A DNA stretch of 64,000 nucleotides, from NCBI RefSeq assembly GCF_029962835.1, contig NC_080582.1, forward strand, positions 70,738,177 to 70,802,176. Reading direction: 5' to 3'. Under the pieces are notes generated by a model that was given only the letters and a program-made list of their open reading frames with translations, searched no databases and was not told the DNA's origin. Of the stretch, positions 1 through 11,394 are shown piece after piece (the first letter of the stretch is position 1; each line of letters begins with the position of its first letter). The stretch comes from Magnolia sinica. Lineage: Eukaryota > Streptophyta > Magnoliopsida > Magnoliales > Magnoliaceae. A program made the position numbers and the translations under genes.

Positions 1-184
1 CATCCACGGAAGGCCCCCGGCAAATCAATGGTCAGGATCGGTGAAGCGTACGGCCGAACTGCGTATAAACTGAAAACCCGAGTATGAATGCATATCTCTC
101 CCCGATATTTAAAGGCGTTTGGGATGCAGGGTTAGCTATTCCCTGCTCATTAGTTGAAGGCAAGAAGGGGAGCGGCGGGTTGGG

Positions 185-290
185 TGAGACCACGGCCTCA
201 CCCAAGACGCTGCGGCCCTTACTGTGGGGCCCACCTTGATGTATGTGTTCTATATCCACGCCGTCCATCCGTTTTTCCAGATCATTAAGA
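185..290 (+). mobile_element. MITE left terminus (GGGCCCACC family)
   Basis: The segment starts with a GGTGAG...CTCACC hairpin and runs into GGGGCCCACCTTGATG and CCGTCCATCC, the terminal and subterminal motifs of the complete element at 50562-51040. Only this left end is present; no matching inverted right end follows. The corresponding position in unit A copy 2 (8190-8280) carries the same half, so the truncation predates the unit A duplication. Confidence 0.6.
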
Positions 291-1004
291 GGCTTCCAGA
301 GATCAGAGGGAGGGAATGGCTTCATGGGTTGTGCCACCTCTCTCTCCAATCTCAGCCGTTAATTATCTCTCTCTTTTATTATAATAAAATTAAAATATAA
401 AAAAACAGCCCTTCCTTCACATCTTCTTCCTTTCTTCTTCTCTTTTTCTCAGTAAGGGATTTTCCCCTATTTTAAAGGCAGTGATGATACTCTAATTTTC
501 TTTTGATAGTCAGATATTTGGGGAAATGCATTCTCTGCATTTCATGGCGGGGCATGTTTGGAGGGTCTGTTCTTTGTGATTTCAGGCAACCAATACGTGC
601 AGCCATGGCAGAGGGTGTGCCCAAACGCATGCCTGAAAGAAGACGAATCTGAGCCTAATCTTTTATTCCCTTTTTACCCTTCTCTCTCTCTCTTAAAGTT
701 TTTATGATTATTATTTTTTCCCTTTCTTGTAATGGGTTTTATGGGATTTTTCGTGTTTCGGAAGAGAAAAGATAGGGTTTTGGATTTGGGTTTTCTCATA
801 AAAGATAATTTCTGGGCCCAGCATTTGGCATTCTAAACCGTTTGTGAAGTAGGTCAGCTTGTGGAGGGGAGAAACCCCAAACCCTCGTTGGGCGATCCTA
901 ACCGCCAGATTGACATTTTACAGCCATCCATGGATGTTGATTGCTCTCTTTCGCAGGGGGCGCGGCTCTCGGCGGATCCCCGGATCCACCGAGGGTAATG
1001 GGAT

Positions 1005-1350
1005 CCTTGACTGTGAGGACCACCGCAATGTATTTTCCTTCCACGCCGTCCATCCATATTGAAAGCTCATTTTAGGGCATGATTCAAAAAAGGAAGCACA
1101 TCTGAATCTTGATTGAATCTACACTATTAAAAAATTTTTGATGGGGTCCACCGAAACTTTTATTTGCCATCCAACCTTTAGATAAGGTCACCAAAACATA
1201 TATGATGAAGCTACACAAATATCATCTTGATCCCGAACTTGTGGCCCACAAGAAATTTTTAATGGTCAATCACTACTATTTCCTGTACTAAGGTTCACCT
1301 GTGATTTAGATCTACTTCATTTTTTAATCATGCCTTAAAACGAAAGAAAG
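1005..1350 (+). mobile_element. Diverged MITE-like element
   Basis: The left part has CCACGCCGTCCATCCAT followed by CTCATTTTAGGGCATGA, typical of the family described at 57411-57860. The right part has a weak inverted counterpart around 1310-1345 (CTACTTCATTTTTTAATCATGCCTTAAAA). The internal region has the family words GTGGCCCAC and GGTCAATCACTACTATTTCC. The ends are too diverged for target-site duplications to be called. Confidence 0.5.
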
Positions 1351-1519
1351 AAAAATACAACATAAAGCATGGACCTCCCTTGTAAACATTTACAAGGAAT
1401 TTGGGTGAAATTGACCAGAGTGAAATATCATTATTGCTGTTTCACTCCCATATGAAATTGAGAAGCACTCAAAAATGGAGTGTAACAACTACAGGAGAGG
1501 CATGTTAGGTATGCTGCAA

Positions 1520-2010
1520 CTGCTGTAGGGGTGGCAGTGGCAGGCAGTGCACCAGGCTACCTACGTTTCTAGGACCGGGGCTTGGGCCCCTAAACTTTGT
1601 ATGAGGATCGGACCAAGACTTCCTCTGAAATCTAGGCCCATGGGCTTAGGCTAGGCCAATGCTTAATAGCCTTCTTAGCCTGTTGGCTCCATCTAATCAT
1701 GAAGTGGACCACCATTATCATGCTCTAATGACATTCATTAATGGTTATCTATTGATGATATGCGTATTTTTAAATGTTTTAATCGTCCTAACCATTATAT
1801 GCAGGATTTATTGTGAATGATGGATATTTTTGAAAAAAAATATAAAAAAAGCTTAGTAATCAGCTTCGATCACTCTCAGACTCTTTTTCTTACAGGGTTT
1901 GCTTAGCTCAGTCTATCCCCGCAAGTGTCGGGCTATGGGCCAGGGGCTCCCAGGAATAGGTCTGGGTTGGGCTGGCCCAACCTTAGCCTGACCCATTGCC
2001 ATCTATAATG
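1520..2010. mobile_element. hAT-like non-autonomous relic
   Basis: The left end reads GGGGTGGCAGTGGC and the right end GACCCATTGCCATC, which are roughly inverted and resemble TIRs of plant hAT-type elements. Between them are GGGCTTGGGCCC- and GGCCCAACC-rich arms and an AT-rich middle. There is no transposase ORF and I see no clean 8-bp target duplication, so the call rests on ends and base composition. Confidence 0.4.
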
Positions 2011-2810
2011 ACTTCTCTTTCAAAATAAAAGCCATTTTACCTACACTATAAAATAACTTCTATTTTATAAAACAAGTTTCCAAAAGCAGCTTTTGAATGT
2101 GTTGCCAAATGCACCTAAAAAAGGTGTGCACAAGGGACCACCGTAGTAATCAATGACTATCATACTGCTGGAAGAATTATAAGTATAGTGCTCATAGCTG
2201 CACTAGGCTCCTAAGTCCAATCAATTGATCTAAACTGTTTATTAGGTCAAGCACATTTCATGGGCCATCATGTGAAGATCATACCATTTGGACAAATATT
2301 AATCATTTCATCAATAGCCTTTAATATAGTACACTTTAGTTAGCCACACAACATAAATATATAGATTTTAGGCTTGATTGTATAATGCTCTCTTTCATGT
2401 GTCCCACTTGAGTGTTAGATCAGGACGACTCTTTAATGTACGTACTAGGAACATGATGAAGTATATTTGATGAATGATTTGGTTTCTATATTGACATCAC
2501 AAACAAACCTTACACAACTTGATTGTATGATGACTATCATGCATTCAAATGCATGTGATCACTATATTGCCTTTTCGCCTTCTTTCGGCCCTTTTGTGGA
2601 TTGACTTTACAGTGGAGTGGAAATTGGTTTAAGTGACCTCCCCACTCCGGCTTTAGACTGGGCTTGGACTTATTGGCTTGGCCTATAAGTCTGGCTTGGG
2701 CCTGATTAGTTTTTGGGCTGATCTTGGGTTTAGGTAAGTGTTGCCCAACTCAGCCCAACTAGAAGGGCAGTTAGTAATTGAAGGGTGATATGATTAGCAC
2801 GGCTATAGCT

Positions 2811-3430
2811 GGACACAAACCCCGGTTAATTTGCTTGGCTTGGCTTGGCTCGTACAAGCTTGACTTGGCTCAATTTGAAAGTTGGGTTTGGGCCTAGTTG
2901 AGATGATTTTTAAGCTCAAAATAATTTCGAGCTGAGCTCAAACTGGTCTGTGCTGAACTCGACTACCCTCAAAACTCAGTGTGAACGCAAATCAGTTTGG
3001 CTTGCCTTGACTCAACTCAACTTAACTTGATTTATAACTTAATTATATAATATTATATTTATATATAACTTAATTAATATATATTATATTTTATATTATA
3101 TATAGTATAAAAAAGGGCCTGTTGTATAAAAACTTGAAAGAAAGCACTTGATTCAAAAGCTCAAATTGAAACTCGGCTCGAGCTGTTAACCGAATCGAGC
3201 TGAGCTGGCCAATTAGGCTTTAAGACCAAGCCGATCCACTCGAGCTGTTAACTGAATCGAGCTGAGCTGGCCAATTAGGCTTTAAGACCAAGCCGATCCA
3301 CTCGAGCTGTTAACTGAATCGAGCTGAGCTGGCCAATTAGGCTTTAAGACCAAGCCGATCCAAACTCATGTAGTTTGCTGGCCAAACTAAGCTGAGCTGT
3401 GCCATGGTTGTGACCATAAGCTTATTGTGG
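2811..3430. mobile_element. CGAGCT-rich hAT-like relic with AT-rich core
   Basis: This stretch alternates strings such as GAGCTGAGCTGG and GCTTGGCTTGGCT with an AT-rich core near 3030-3110. That pattern matches the elements at 3548-3980 and 49128-49716. I found no defined terminal repeats or target duplication. It contains the 62-bp tandem repeat reported separately. Confidence 0.35.
3179..3364. repeat. 62-bp tandem repeat, three copies
   Basis: Three consecutive copies start at about 3179, 3241 and 3303. Each begins CGAGCTGTTAAC and ends AAGCCGATCCA. Copies two and three look identical; copy one differs by a C/T near its start. Near identity points to recent expansion inside an otherwise old element. 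Confidence 0.9.
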
Positions 3431-3547
3431 AGAAAATGTTGGGTCCGTGTGTACACATCACATCTAACTAGTCCATAAGACATGCGAACTCCTGTTAAAG
3501 CGAGATGCCAAAAATTACCCTAATGGAACACTTAGGTGGGCCACAAC

Positions 3548-3980
3548 TAGAGGTGTACACGAGTCGAACCGAGTCAAGCTTGACACAACTAGAATCGGCT
3601 CAGCCACTAGCTGACCCTAGCTCGAACTCGGATCGGCTCAGTTTGGTCAATAGGTTGGGCTAGTTTGAGCTGAGTTCGAGCTAATATCGAACCTCTGCGG
3701 CATTTTCTCAAACACACAAAGTGCAACTTCAATTTCTCATAGAATGTAAAACAGCAGTATTGGTTTACCAGTATTTAATCAAACATTTGTTGAGCAACAT
3801 CAATATCAAAAAAATTGAGTCACTTAACTGGTTCGATCCAAGTTTGATTCGAGTTGGAGTTTGATCCAAGTTGAGTTTGAGCTCAAAACATCAGCTCGAC
3901 TCGGCTCCAACTCAGTTTCAAACCGAGTTGAATCGAGTCGAGCGAGCTAACCAAGCTAACTCGTTTCGTGTACAGCTCTA
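3548..3980. mobile_element. hAT-type MITE with 8-bp target duplication
   Basis: The 433-bp element starts TAGAGGTGTACACGAG and ends GTGTACAGCTCTA, imperfect inverted repeats. The 8-bp sequence GCCACAAC lies immediately on both sides (3540-3547 and 3981-3988), which is the hAT signature. No transposase is encoded. Related copies lie at 47816-48345 and, 5'-truncated, at 55873-56095; all three share the internal phrase GAGCAACATCAATATCAAA. Confidence 0.85.
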
Positions 3981-4420
3981 GCCACAACATGAGAGAGCAC
4001 AGGCGTCCTTCATTTGCACAGGAGGTACACCTGAATTGCAGAACAACCAGAGTTTTTACTGACTTTTCATCCAAACCAGATGAAAGGTCAGAACGGCCTG
4101 GATTCCATCTAAACAATATGATGGACCCTTAGTACAAATCTAAGGTGGGGACGCTCCCTCCCAACTTGCAACCCCACAGTGTGGGCCACCTGTTTCACGG
4201 ATCAGCCCCATTTCTTAGAATAGAGGGAACATGCTCTAACACGTCTGATGGATGGTTTGGACTACGTTGATGCATCATTTTCACTTCCACATCCCCCTAA
4301 AACCACCGTAAGCATGAGGATATTGGGGTCTTTATTATGCATGCAAAAAATGTAGTCGGTACATCCCATGCGTCAGTGCAAGCTATTCTCAGGACCCGAA
4401 AAGCAAGTTGACCCTTGAAT

Positions 4421-6167
4421 CAAGTTGATCCCGGATAAGGTGGGTCACACCACTAAGAACAAGTTGGGAGGGAACGTCCACCCTTGATTAACATAGGTCC
4501 ACCATATTTTGTATATGAAATCCAATCCATTCGTATCATTTATATCTCACGTACATGAAAAAATCAAGGGCATCCGTGTTATAATATATATTTTTTCAAA
4601 ATATCTAAGTGGAAATCAGGAGGCCCACCTTATTTTTTAAGGGCCAACTTGATGCAATATGTAAAATTCACTCAGACTATTAGATGTGTAATCTTAAGTT
4701 GACCACGGCCAAAAAATCAAGCGAGCCTGTAAACAAGGTGAACCAGATAAATAGTGAGGGGAGAGACATCCACCCTTGATTTTTATAGGGTCCACTGTTA
4801 TGATTATATGACATCCACTTCAACTATTACATGTCACAACAAAATTTAGGCATGGGGCCTCAAAAATCAAGTCCATCTTTGATTCAAGTGGACCATACCA
4901 AAGGGAATAGTTTGGAGGGTGAACATTGCTTATACATTATTTCCAATTGTGAGGTACACCTGAATTAGATATGGAGCTGAATTTTGGGCCCTGGGCCTAA
5001 TATGTGGCGACGCCCCTAGTGGTTGGAGTGGATCTCAAATAAACATCAAGGTGCGAATGCACGTACAAATAATACATTTGTTATATATTAACTTAAATTA
5101 AACTAATTAAATGATCAAAACTACTGTACCTAAGTCATAATTTGAGAATCAAATTGTTTGAACAATCCTAGCCTTTGCTTCAGGGGCACTTTTTGAAATA
5201 AGGCCATTAGATATTTTTCGTTTTTAATAATATAAGAAATATTCTCCAATCCTATCTTCAAATAAATAAATAAAACTTAATTTTGAATTATAAGACATAT
5301 AAAATGTGCAATTTAGTTTTAACACCACGTATACAATTTCAAAAAAAAAAATTAATTAGTTGTGTTTTCATACATGTTTTATATGATTTATAAATTATAT
5401 TAGTTAATTTTTAATATAATTGCATTACTCTATTAGACAACATATGGTTTGGGATCTCATACAATGGAAATTTATCGCAAGTACTTATTTTTTGTGATCT
5501 TTTGTTTTTTGCTTTTATATGTAACAATATCTTTTTTAACGTTCTATAAAATTTCATTGAAAAATTCAACTAATTTTTTAATGTTTTTCAATGTTTCTTA
5601 AAAATAATGAAATACTCGGTGATACATCCAATATTTCTCATAGTTATATCTCAAAATTGTAATATATGCACCAATGTTGATATTGAAAACATCGTGCACC
5701 ACATAGGCAATTGTACATTTTCAAATATGAGAGATGCACCATGAGTGAAAGTTTCAACATGCCCAACAGTGAATAATCATTCCTCATTGTATGTGCTTGA
5801 CAAGTAACATGTGAAAAGGATAATATGATAGGATGGATAAGATGGGGACAAGCTAACCTAGATGAATTGTTCAATATTAAAGTTTTATTACTTACAAACA
5901 TGCCCTAAGAATAAGGCTTCTATGGTTAATGATTTTTTTTGAAAACATAAAATATCCCTTGTCACACTCTCTATTGACTGAGTGATGCTGCAAGCAATCT
6001 GTGCAGCTACTCTACATCAAAATCTGCCAACCACACCATGATGTAAATGAATAGGGAAGAACCCAATATTAACTTGATTGAAAACTTGAGGGGTTCAAAT
6101 AAGTTTTAAATGGTGTGAGTCTCTATTGTCAATCTTCACATGCATTCTATGTTATTGCAAACAACCT
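4421..6167. other. Non-coding stretch, no gene seen
   Basis: No ORF looks real. At 4460-4960 there are two or three diverged repeats of a phrase like CCACCCTTGATT followed by a TCCACC motif, spaced roughly 280 bp apart, probably old MITE debris. From 5040 to 5900 the sequence is AT-rich without recognisable structure. Confidence 0.6.
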
Positions 6168-6174
6168 AATCTAT

Positions 6175-6314
6175 AGCTCAAGGTGTAGATTGAGTGAAAG
6201 ATATCTCGTTTCAACACTGAGGTCTTGGTATCAATCCCTAGTGGGGGTGGCTAACACTGAAGTATGAACTGACGGCGGGGTATACTAACAAGCTAACCAA
6301 AAAATAAAATAAAA
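6175..6314 (+). mobile_element. tRNA-type SINE, copy 1
   Basis: The roughly 140-bp element begins AGCTCAAGGTGTAG, which fits a polymerase III A box, and has GGTATCAATCCCT at a B-box position. It ends in an A-rich tail (6299-6314). A short direct repeat, AATCTAT, precedes it (6168-6174) and follows the tail (6315-6321), fitting target-primed insertion. A 5'-truncated relative lies at 45645-45759. It carries no ORF, as expected for a SINE, which would depend on a LINE for mobility. Confidence 0.7.
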
Positions 6315-6321
6315 AATCTAT

Positions 6322-7650
6322 GTTACGTACGTGGCCACAAAATATGGCAAAGATAAAGAACTTATGCAGCCCTTTTTGTCTTTTTTGCATGACATATGCA
6401 AACCAACATAAGAAAAACTTTAACACCCTAGGATTTTATTAAATATTACTAAAAAAATATGTTCGGTGTTCAAAGTAGTCAATGACCTCAGCCAATGAGG
6501 TAACATAGCACTATTACTAGGAGTTATGTACCATATGAGTCTTGGGGGATCTAACCACTTCAAATATCTTTTACAAATCTTAATATTTTCAATTTATAGT
6601 AGTTATATATTAACTGGAGTCTTTAAGAGGGTGTTTGGATTGTAAGTTACTTAAGCTAGTTATGCCTCAAATAGCTTATCTTGGTTTCTACTTAGTATGT
6701 TAAAATAATTAACTTTAAGTAAAAGAATTACTTATAATTGATCTTAAATCAAATTTACTCATCTCATATAAGTTACGTATCTCCTACCATAAGAAGAAAA
6801 AGTAACTTACTTGGTGGTATTCAAATGCACCCTTAGTCAACCCGACTGGCTGAATTTCAAGTGAGTTTTTAGGTTTTGAAAGTAGTTTTGATGAGGAAGT
6901 AGTTTTAGACTACGGAGTGCTAAAAATATTTAGTATTCGTTATTTTCAGTTTATGGGACAAACAATAGGATTTCAATTTGATGGTGCATCCAAACGCACC
7001 CCCATATGGGGTTAGGAGATTGTTGACATCTCCCATACATACGAGTCAAAAGTCTCTAATGGCTAGGGAAGGCTTTCAAGGCATCTTTGCCATCAAAGGT
7101 GGCGACCTTCTATGCAATCTGAACCATTGATCTAGCTCAATAATAGTAGCAATTGGGCTCTTGGACGTTGCTTAGTCCGGAGAATGGACGGTTAAGACAA
7201 ACTTGCATGAGAGAAGGTCAAGGTCAGCCTTTAATGATAATTTACACTAACATTTCTCAAGGGGATTACAGGGTGCTGATGGAGCTTGTTTGGGCAAGTG
7301 GGGCCACTTTGAGATAATCCTGGTTGGTTACGCTGGGGATTTGGGTATGGAAACTCCTGATTCTTTTCTCTATGGCAAACAACGTACAAACAGATCAGGA
7401 TGACAAAAATACGTGGACGGTCCTGAAGAAAGACCGAAGATTGGATGGCTACGATCATCTAATGATCATCTAATCTAAGACTATTTTTGGAGGATCCTCC
7501 ATGTACGGTTAGCCCCATCAACTCAATGGTCTGGATCACTTAAATGTATAGCTGGTGTCCGGTTAAAAGAAAACTGTCGGCAATCCCAATCCCAACGGAC
7601 GAAATCAGGGACTCGGACTCGGTAGTGAGCGTCGGTACTGGTCGGTGATC
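6322..7650. other. Non-coding stretch, no gene seen
   Basis: The sequence is AT-rich and lacks convincing ORFs. A segment around 6630-6840 about a plant growing a GTTACTT/AAGTAAC pattern resembles debris at 42700-42850 (AAGTTAAAAAGTAACTTA with TTGGTGGTAT), which suggests a shared old MITE. No RNA gene or regulatory feature can be supported. Confidence 0.5.
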
Positions 7651-7870
7651 TGTGGGCCCTACCATAATGTATTGTTTTTATCCACTCCGTCCATCCATTT
7701 TTCCATCTCATTTTAATGTTTGATAGAAAAAAGGTTAGACAGATCTATATCTCAGGTGGACCACACCACAGGCAACATTGGTGATTGAAGGCCCACCATT
7801 AAAAACTTCCTAGTCGCGCGGAGGTCTAAGATAAAGATCACTGGTCACTTGATGGGACCCACCATGGATG
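7650..7870 (+). mobile_element. MITE left half (GGGCCCACC family)
   Basis: GTGGGCCCTACCATAATG is followed by CCGTCCATCCATTTTTCC and then GGTGGACCACACCACAGG, in the order seen in complete copies at 46150-46661 and 57411-57860. The right inverted end is missing; the sequence runs into unit A copy 2. Confidence 0.6.
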
Positions 7871-8720
7871 GACCATTCTGGGAAATTTTCCCATTTGGCT
7901 ACCTATGTTGAATTCTGGATTTGGATTCTTGATCGTCTATTCCTATGCAATAAATAGTGATGTTCTATGAGGGAGATTTTCAGAGCATGGTCTATTCACG
8001 GAAGACGCCAGCAAATCAATGGTCAGGATCACGAAAGTATACGACCTACCGTGTATAAACTGAAAACCCGAGTATGAAATGCATCTCGTTCGCCTATATT
8101 TAAAGGTGTTTGGGATGCAGGGTTAGCTATTGAGAAATTTCTCACTGTAGACTCTACCTTTTAGTTGAAGGCGAGAGGGAGCAGATTTGGTGAGACCCCG
8201 GACTCACCGAGGACGCGTGGCCTACCTTGATGCATGTATTTTATATCCACGCCGTCCATTCGTTATTACGGATCATCAAGAGGCTTCCAGAGATCAGAGA
8301 GAGGGAATGGCTTCATGGGTTGTGCCACCTCTCCCTCCAATCTCAGCCTTTGATTCTTTATCTCTCCTTCTCTCTCTCCTTTTTTTTTTAAATAATAAAA
8401 TTAAATTTTAAAAAACAGCCCTTCTTTCTCTTCTTCTTCTTCTTCCTTTCTGCTTCTCCTCTTCTCCATGAGGGATTTTTCCCTATTTTGGGGTCCCAAG
8501 AAACCTTGGGTGTATTATACAGGCAGTGATGATTCTCGAAATTTCTCTTGATACTCAGAAATTTATGGAAATGCATTCTCTGCATTTCTTGGCAGGGCAT
8601 GTTTGGAGGGTCTGTTCTTTGTGATTTCAGGCAACCAATACATGCAGCCATTGCAGAGGGTGCGCCCATACGCATGTCTGAAAGAAGGCGAATCTGAGCC
8701 TATTTTTCCAATTCCCTTTT

Positions 8721-8724
<4 letters not shown>

Positions 8725-8783
<59 letters not shown>
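8725..8783. repeat. (CT)n followed by (TA)n microsatellite
   Basis: About 40 bp of CT dinucleotides pass directly into about 18 bp of TA. The array lies just left of the point (about 8794) where the duplicated segment found again at 29079 begins. Confidence 0.95.
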
Positions 8784-9034
8784 AAGTTGCTATTTTGGGG
8801 CTACCGTAACTTGGATTTATTTAGACAAAAACTTAAAAATAATAATAATATTTTGAAAAACGATGCTTTTTTCGTACTTTCAGGAAACCTTGGCTGTATA
8901 TCCGTTGAAAGCCCTAACGAGGCAGGGATGATATTCTAATTTTCTTTTCATTGTCTGATATTTGAGGAAATGCATTTTTTTTTTCTGCATTTCATGGCTA
9001 GACATGTAGCAGAGAAGCTCGTGCACTGTTATGA

Positions 9035-9385
9035 TAGGCGGGGCCAACGTGATGTTTCTTAAAAATCCACACCGTCCATCCATTTTGGGAGCTCATTTTA
9101 GGATATCCGATAAAAAATGAGGTGGATCCAAAATTCAAGTGGGCCGCGCGAGAGGAAAAAGTGTAGATTTAGTGACCACCGTTTGAAGCATTCGTATGGC
9201 CACCAAGTTTCATAGGCGAAGGTTATAGTGTTTTAACTTCATCCGAGTGGGAATGACCTTATAAACGGTTTGGATGGCATGTAAACATCAAGTTATCTCG
9301 GCCCACTTGAGTTTTGGATCCACCTCATCTTTAGTCTCGTGTTCTAAAATAGATGGACGGTGTGGATTTCTCACAAGCTATTCCT
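9035..9385. mobile_element. Complete MITE with about 85-bp inverted arms
   Basis: The left arm (about 9060-9150) contains CCACACCGTCCATCCATTTT and GAGGTGGATCC. The right arm (about 9299-9377) carries the inverse, including GGATCCACCTCAT and GATGGACGGTGTGG. The arms could fold into a long hairpin. A second copy of the whole element sits at 29325-29675 within the larger duplication. There is no ORF and no clear target duplication. Confidence 0.75.
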
Positions 9386-9969
9386 TTTTACTTTTTTTTT
9401 TTTTTTTCCTGTTTACAATTTATCTTTCTAGCAATGGGGTTTGAGTAGTTACAGAATGGAAGTGGAATAACTCAGGATTCGGAAGAGAGAAGGATGCGTT
9501 TGGTTCGGGGCCCACCAGTTGGCATTCTAAACTGGTTTAAAGTAGGCAGATTACGGATGAAAGAAACCCTAAACTCCAGTTGCGCGATCCTAACCATCAG
9601 ATTGACATTTTACAGCCATCTATTGGATAAGTAAGATCGCCTAAAAAGTGGATATTGGACGTGGACCATTGCATGGTGGGCCCACCGCATGAATTAAATT
9701 CTGTACGGAACAGAAATAATATTCGGCATAAAGACTGACCAGAGTTAAATATCATTATAGCTGTTTCCCACCCATATGGAATTGGGAAAGACTGTAAAAA
9801 TGATGGGCCGCAACAACTGTTGTACTCTATTTTGTTGTACTCTATTTTAAACAGGAACAGTAACCAATTAGGTCAGGACACCATTTACATCAGAAAGAAC
9901 ACTTTGACCGCTTAGAAACAACACCTGACATTTGTTTATTTAGTTGAAGAGTTCGGAATGCCCCAGCGG

Positions 9970-10644
9970 TAGGGCTGAAAGTCGGGCGGGTTGGGTCAGG
10001 TTGATGCTCAACCCTAACCTAACCCAAGCTTCCTATACCTCAACCCAACCCAACCCAACCTCGGGTTGGAAATTCTCAACCTAAGCTCAACCCAAGCAGG
10101 CTTGGTGAGGTTGATCGGGTTGGTTGGGTGTATACGTGCTAATATTTTTGATATTATATTAATTTATTATATTGCAATATAGGACTTATTTTTTGTATCT
10201 ATAATTTTATTAATTATATATGTGATTATTCATCATAAAGAAATTCATTTTTTCTTTTAAAAAACAAGCTAAAATATAGGACAACTACTCCTTTAAAAGT
10301 CATGTAGCATAGCACCCAATCTTTTTGGGAGAAAGAAATCTGGCATATTTTGTTAGCTTGAGTCCTTGGAAATGACGTGGACAAATGAGACCCGACATCA
10401 CAAGTGTGTCTTCGACACAAACGATCCACACTCAATTAAAATTTATAAGTAACATATAAATTGATCGGGTTCGGGTTGGATCGGGCAACCCGAGTCCTCA
10501 ACTCGAGCCCAACCCAAGTTTTATTGGGTTGGTGTTTGTATAGCCCAAGCTTGAGATCGGACCCGATATATCCTACCCGAGCCCAACCCAATGTCGGGTC
10601 GGTCACAGGTCGGTCGGGTTGAACCCGCCCAACTTTCAGCCCTG
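9970..10644. mobile_element. hAT-like element, 675 bp
   Basis: The left end is TAGGGCTGAAAG and the right end CTTTCAGCCCTG, near-perfect inverted repeats. The flanks are CCCAGCGG (9962-9969) and CCCAGCTG (10645-10652), an 8-bp target duplication with one mismatch. The interior is rich in GGGTTGGGTT and CAACCCAACC strings around an AT-rich centre, and no transposase is encoded. The paralogous site at 30250-31282 has the same target duplication but a different interior. Confidence 0.85.
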
Positions 10645-10652
10645 CCCAGCTG

Positions 10653-11394
10653 TGTTAAAGCCGTTATTATAACCATAAAATGTGAGAAGAAGCTTTTAAA
10701 TGGCTATGGTTATTTCAAAAAAAAATCTATAAATAGTAAAAAAATTTAGTAAAGAAAAGTATTTCATACAAACCCAATCAATAAATTAAATTTTTTCAAT
10801 TATTCTTTATGTTTCTTATTAATATTTCTTAGCATAATTTATCTTTTATGTTCTTATAGTAATTAGTGATCTAATTTTATATTAGAATTAACAGTAATTC
10901 AAGTTTACGCTTATATGTTAGACGATTTCTATCGTAATAATAACATTTCTTTATTGAGAAATGCGCTTTTTAGCTACACCAGGGTTGTAAGTATTTTCTT
11001 TTTGTTCGCTTTTGTATTTGAAAGACCTTTTGTATGGAAAGGCAAGGTGCAATTCATTTTCAGAGGACAAACTCTTCTCTCCGATAATCGCCTGATCATT
11101 TTAAACAACATCTCACGAGTGGCCGAATAGGCGACCATTCTTTTCAAATCTTGGTCATATATGGCCAATTCCGACATATATGCCTATCTTGACGCTTGGG
11201 GTTAAAGTTGTTTGGTTGGAATCCAGTCACACGATCAGTTCTGGCATGCCCGCGCACATCACATGTTATTGAATTCATAAATCAAAAGGCAACAACTTTT
11301 AGCACGCCCAATGGGACACCTAATTTGATAAACATACCAGTGTAACCTAATTCAACTGTAAAGATATGAGATGAACGGTTACTCGAAATTCTGT
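10653..11394. other. Non-coding AT-rich flank, duplicated at 31291-31980
   Basis: No gene seen. The sequence matches 31291-31980 closely. Short ORFs on both strands near 10915-11177 exist in copy 1, but the second copy disrupts the plus-strand one with small indels, so they are not supported as genes. Confidence 0.6.

Larger units (their letters stand above)
1..1540. repeat. Duplicated unit A, copy 1
   Basis: This stretch aligns in order with 7990-9870, and its later part also with about 29760-30110. Shared landmarks are a TATTTAAAG box near 106, a MITE left end near 190-290, an ATG-containing block near 300-350, a pyrimidine-rich stretch near 410-450, a conserved block at 530-690 and another at 780-930. 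No open reading frame of convincing length is conserved between copies. It may be the broken promoter and 5' end of an old gene or simply a composite repeat. The copies differ by many substitutions and indels, so the duplication is old. Confidence 0.75.
1960..4450. repeat. Segmental duplication S, copy 1
   Basis: Blocks here match blocks at 42860-48950 in the same order and orientation: 1960-2330 with 42950-43256, 2336-2590 with 46985-47230, 2640-2750 with 47717-47830, the hAT element at 3548-3980 with 47816-48345, and 3990-4420 with 48540-48950. Copy 2 is about twice as long because several elements inserted into it. Sequence similarity is moderate, so the event is old. Confidence 0.7.
7990..9870. 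repeat. Duplicated unit A, copy 2
   Basis: This copy matches 1-1540 in order and adds material near 8725-8900 and an intact MITE at 9035-9385. An ATG block near 8307 and a conserved block at 8570-8700 correspond to 316 and 540-690 in copy 1. From about 8794 onward it is duplicated again at 29079-30240, so it is shared between two separate duplication events. Confidence 0.75.

Noticed and set aside
6175..6314. Possible tRNA gene
   Set aside because: A- and B-box-like words exist, but no cloverleaf can be drawn, and an A tail with target duplications shows a SINE.
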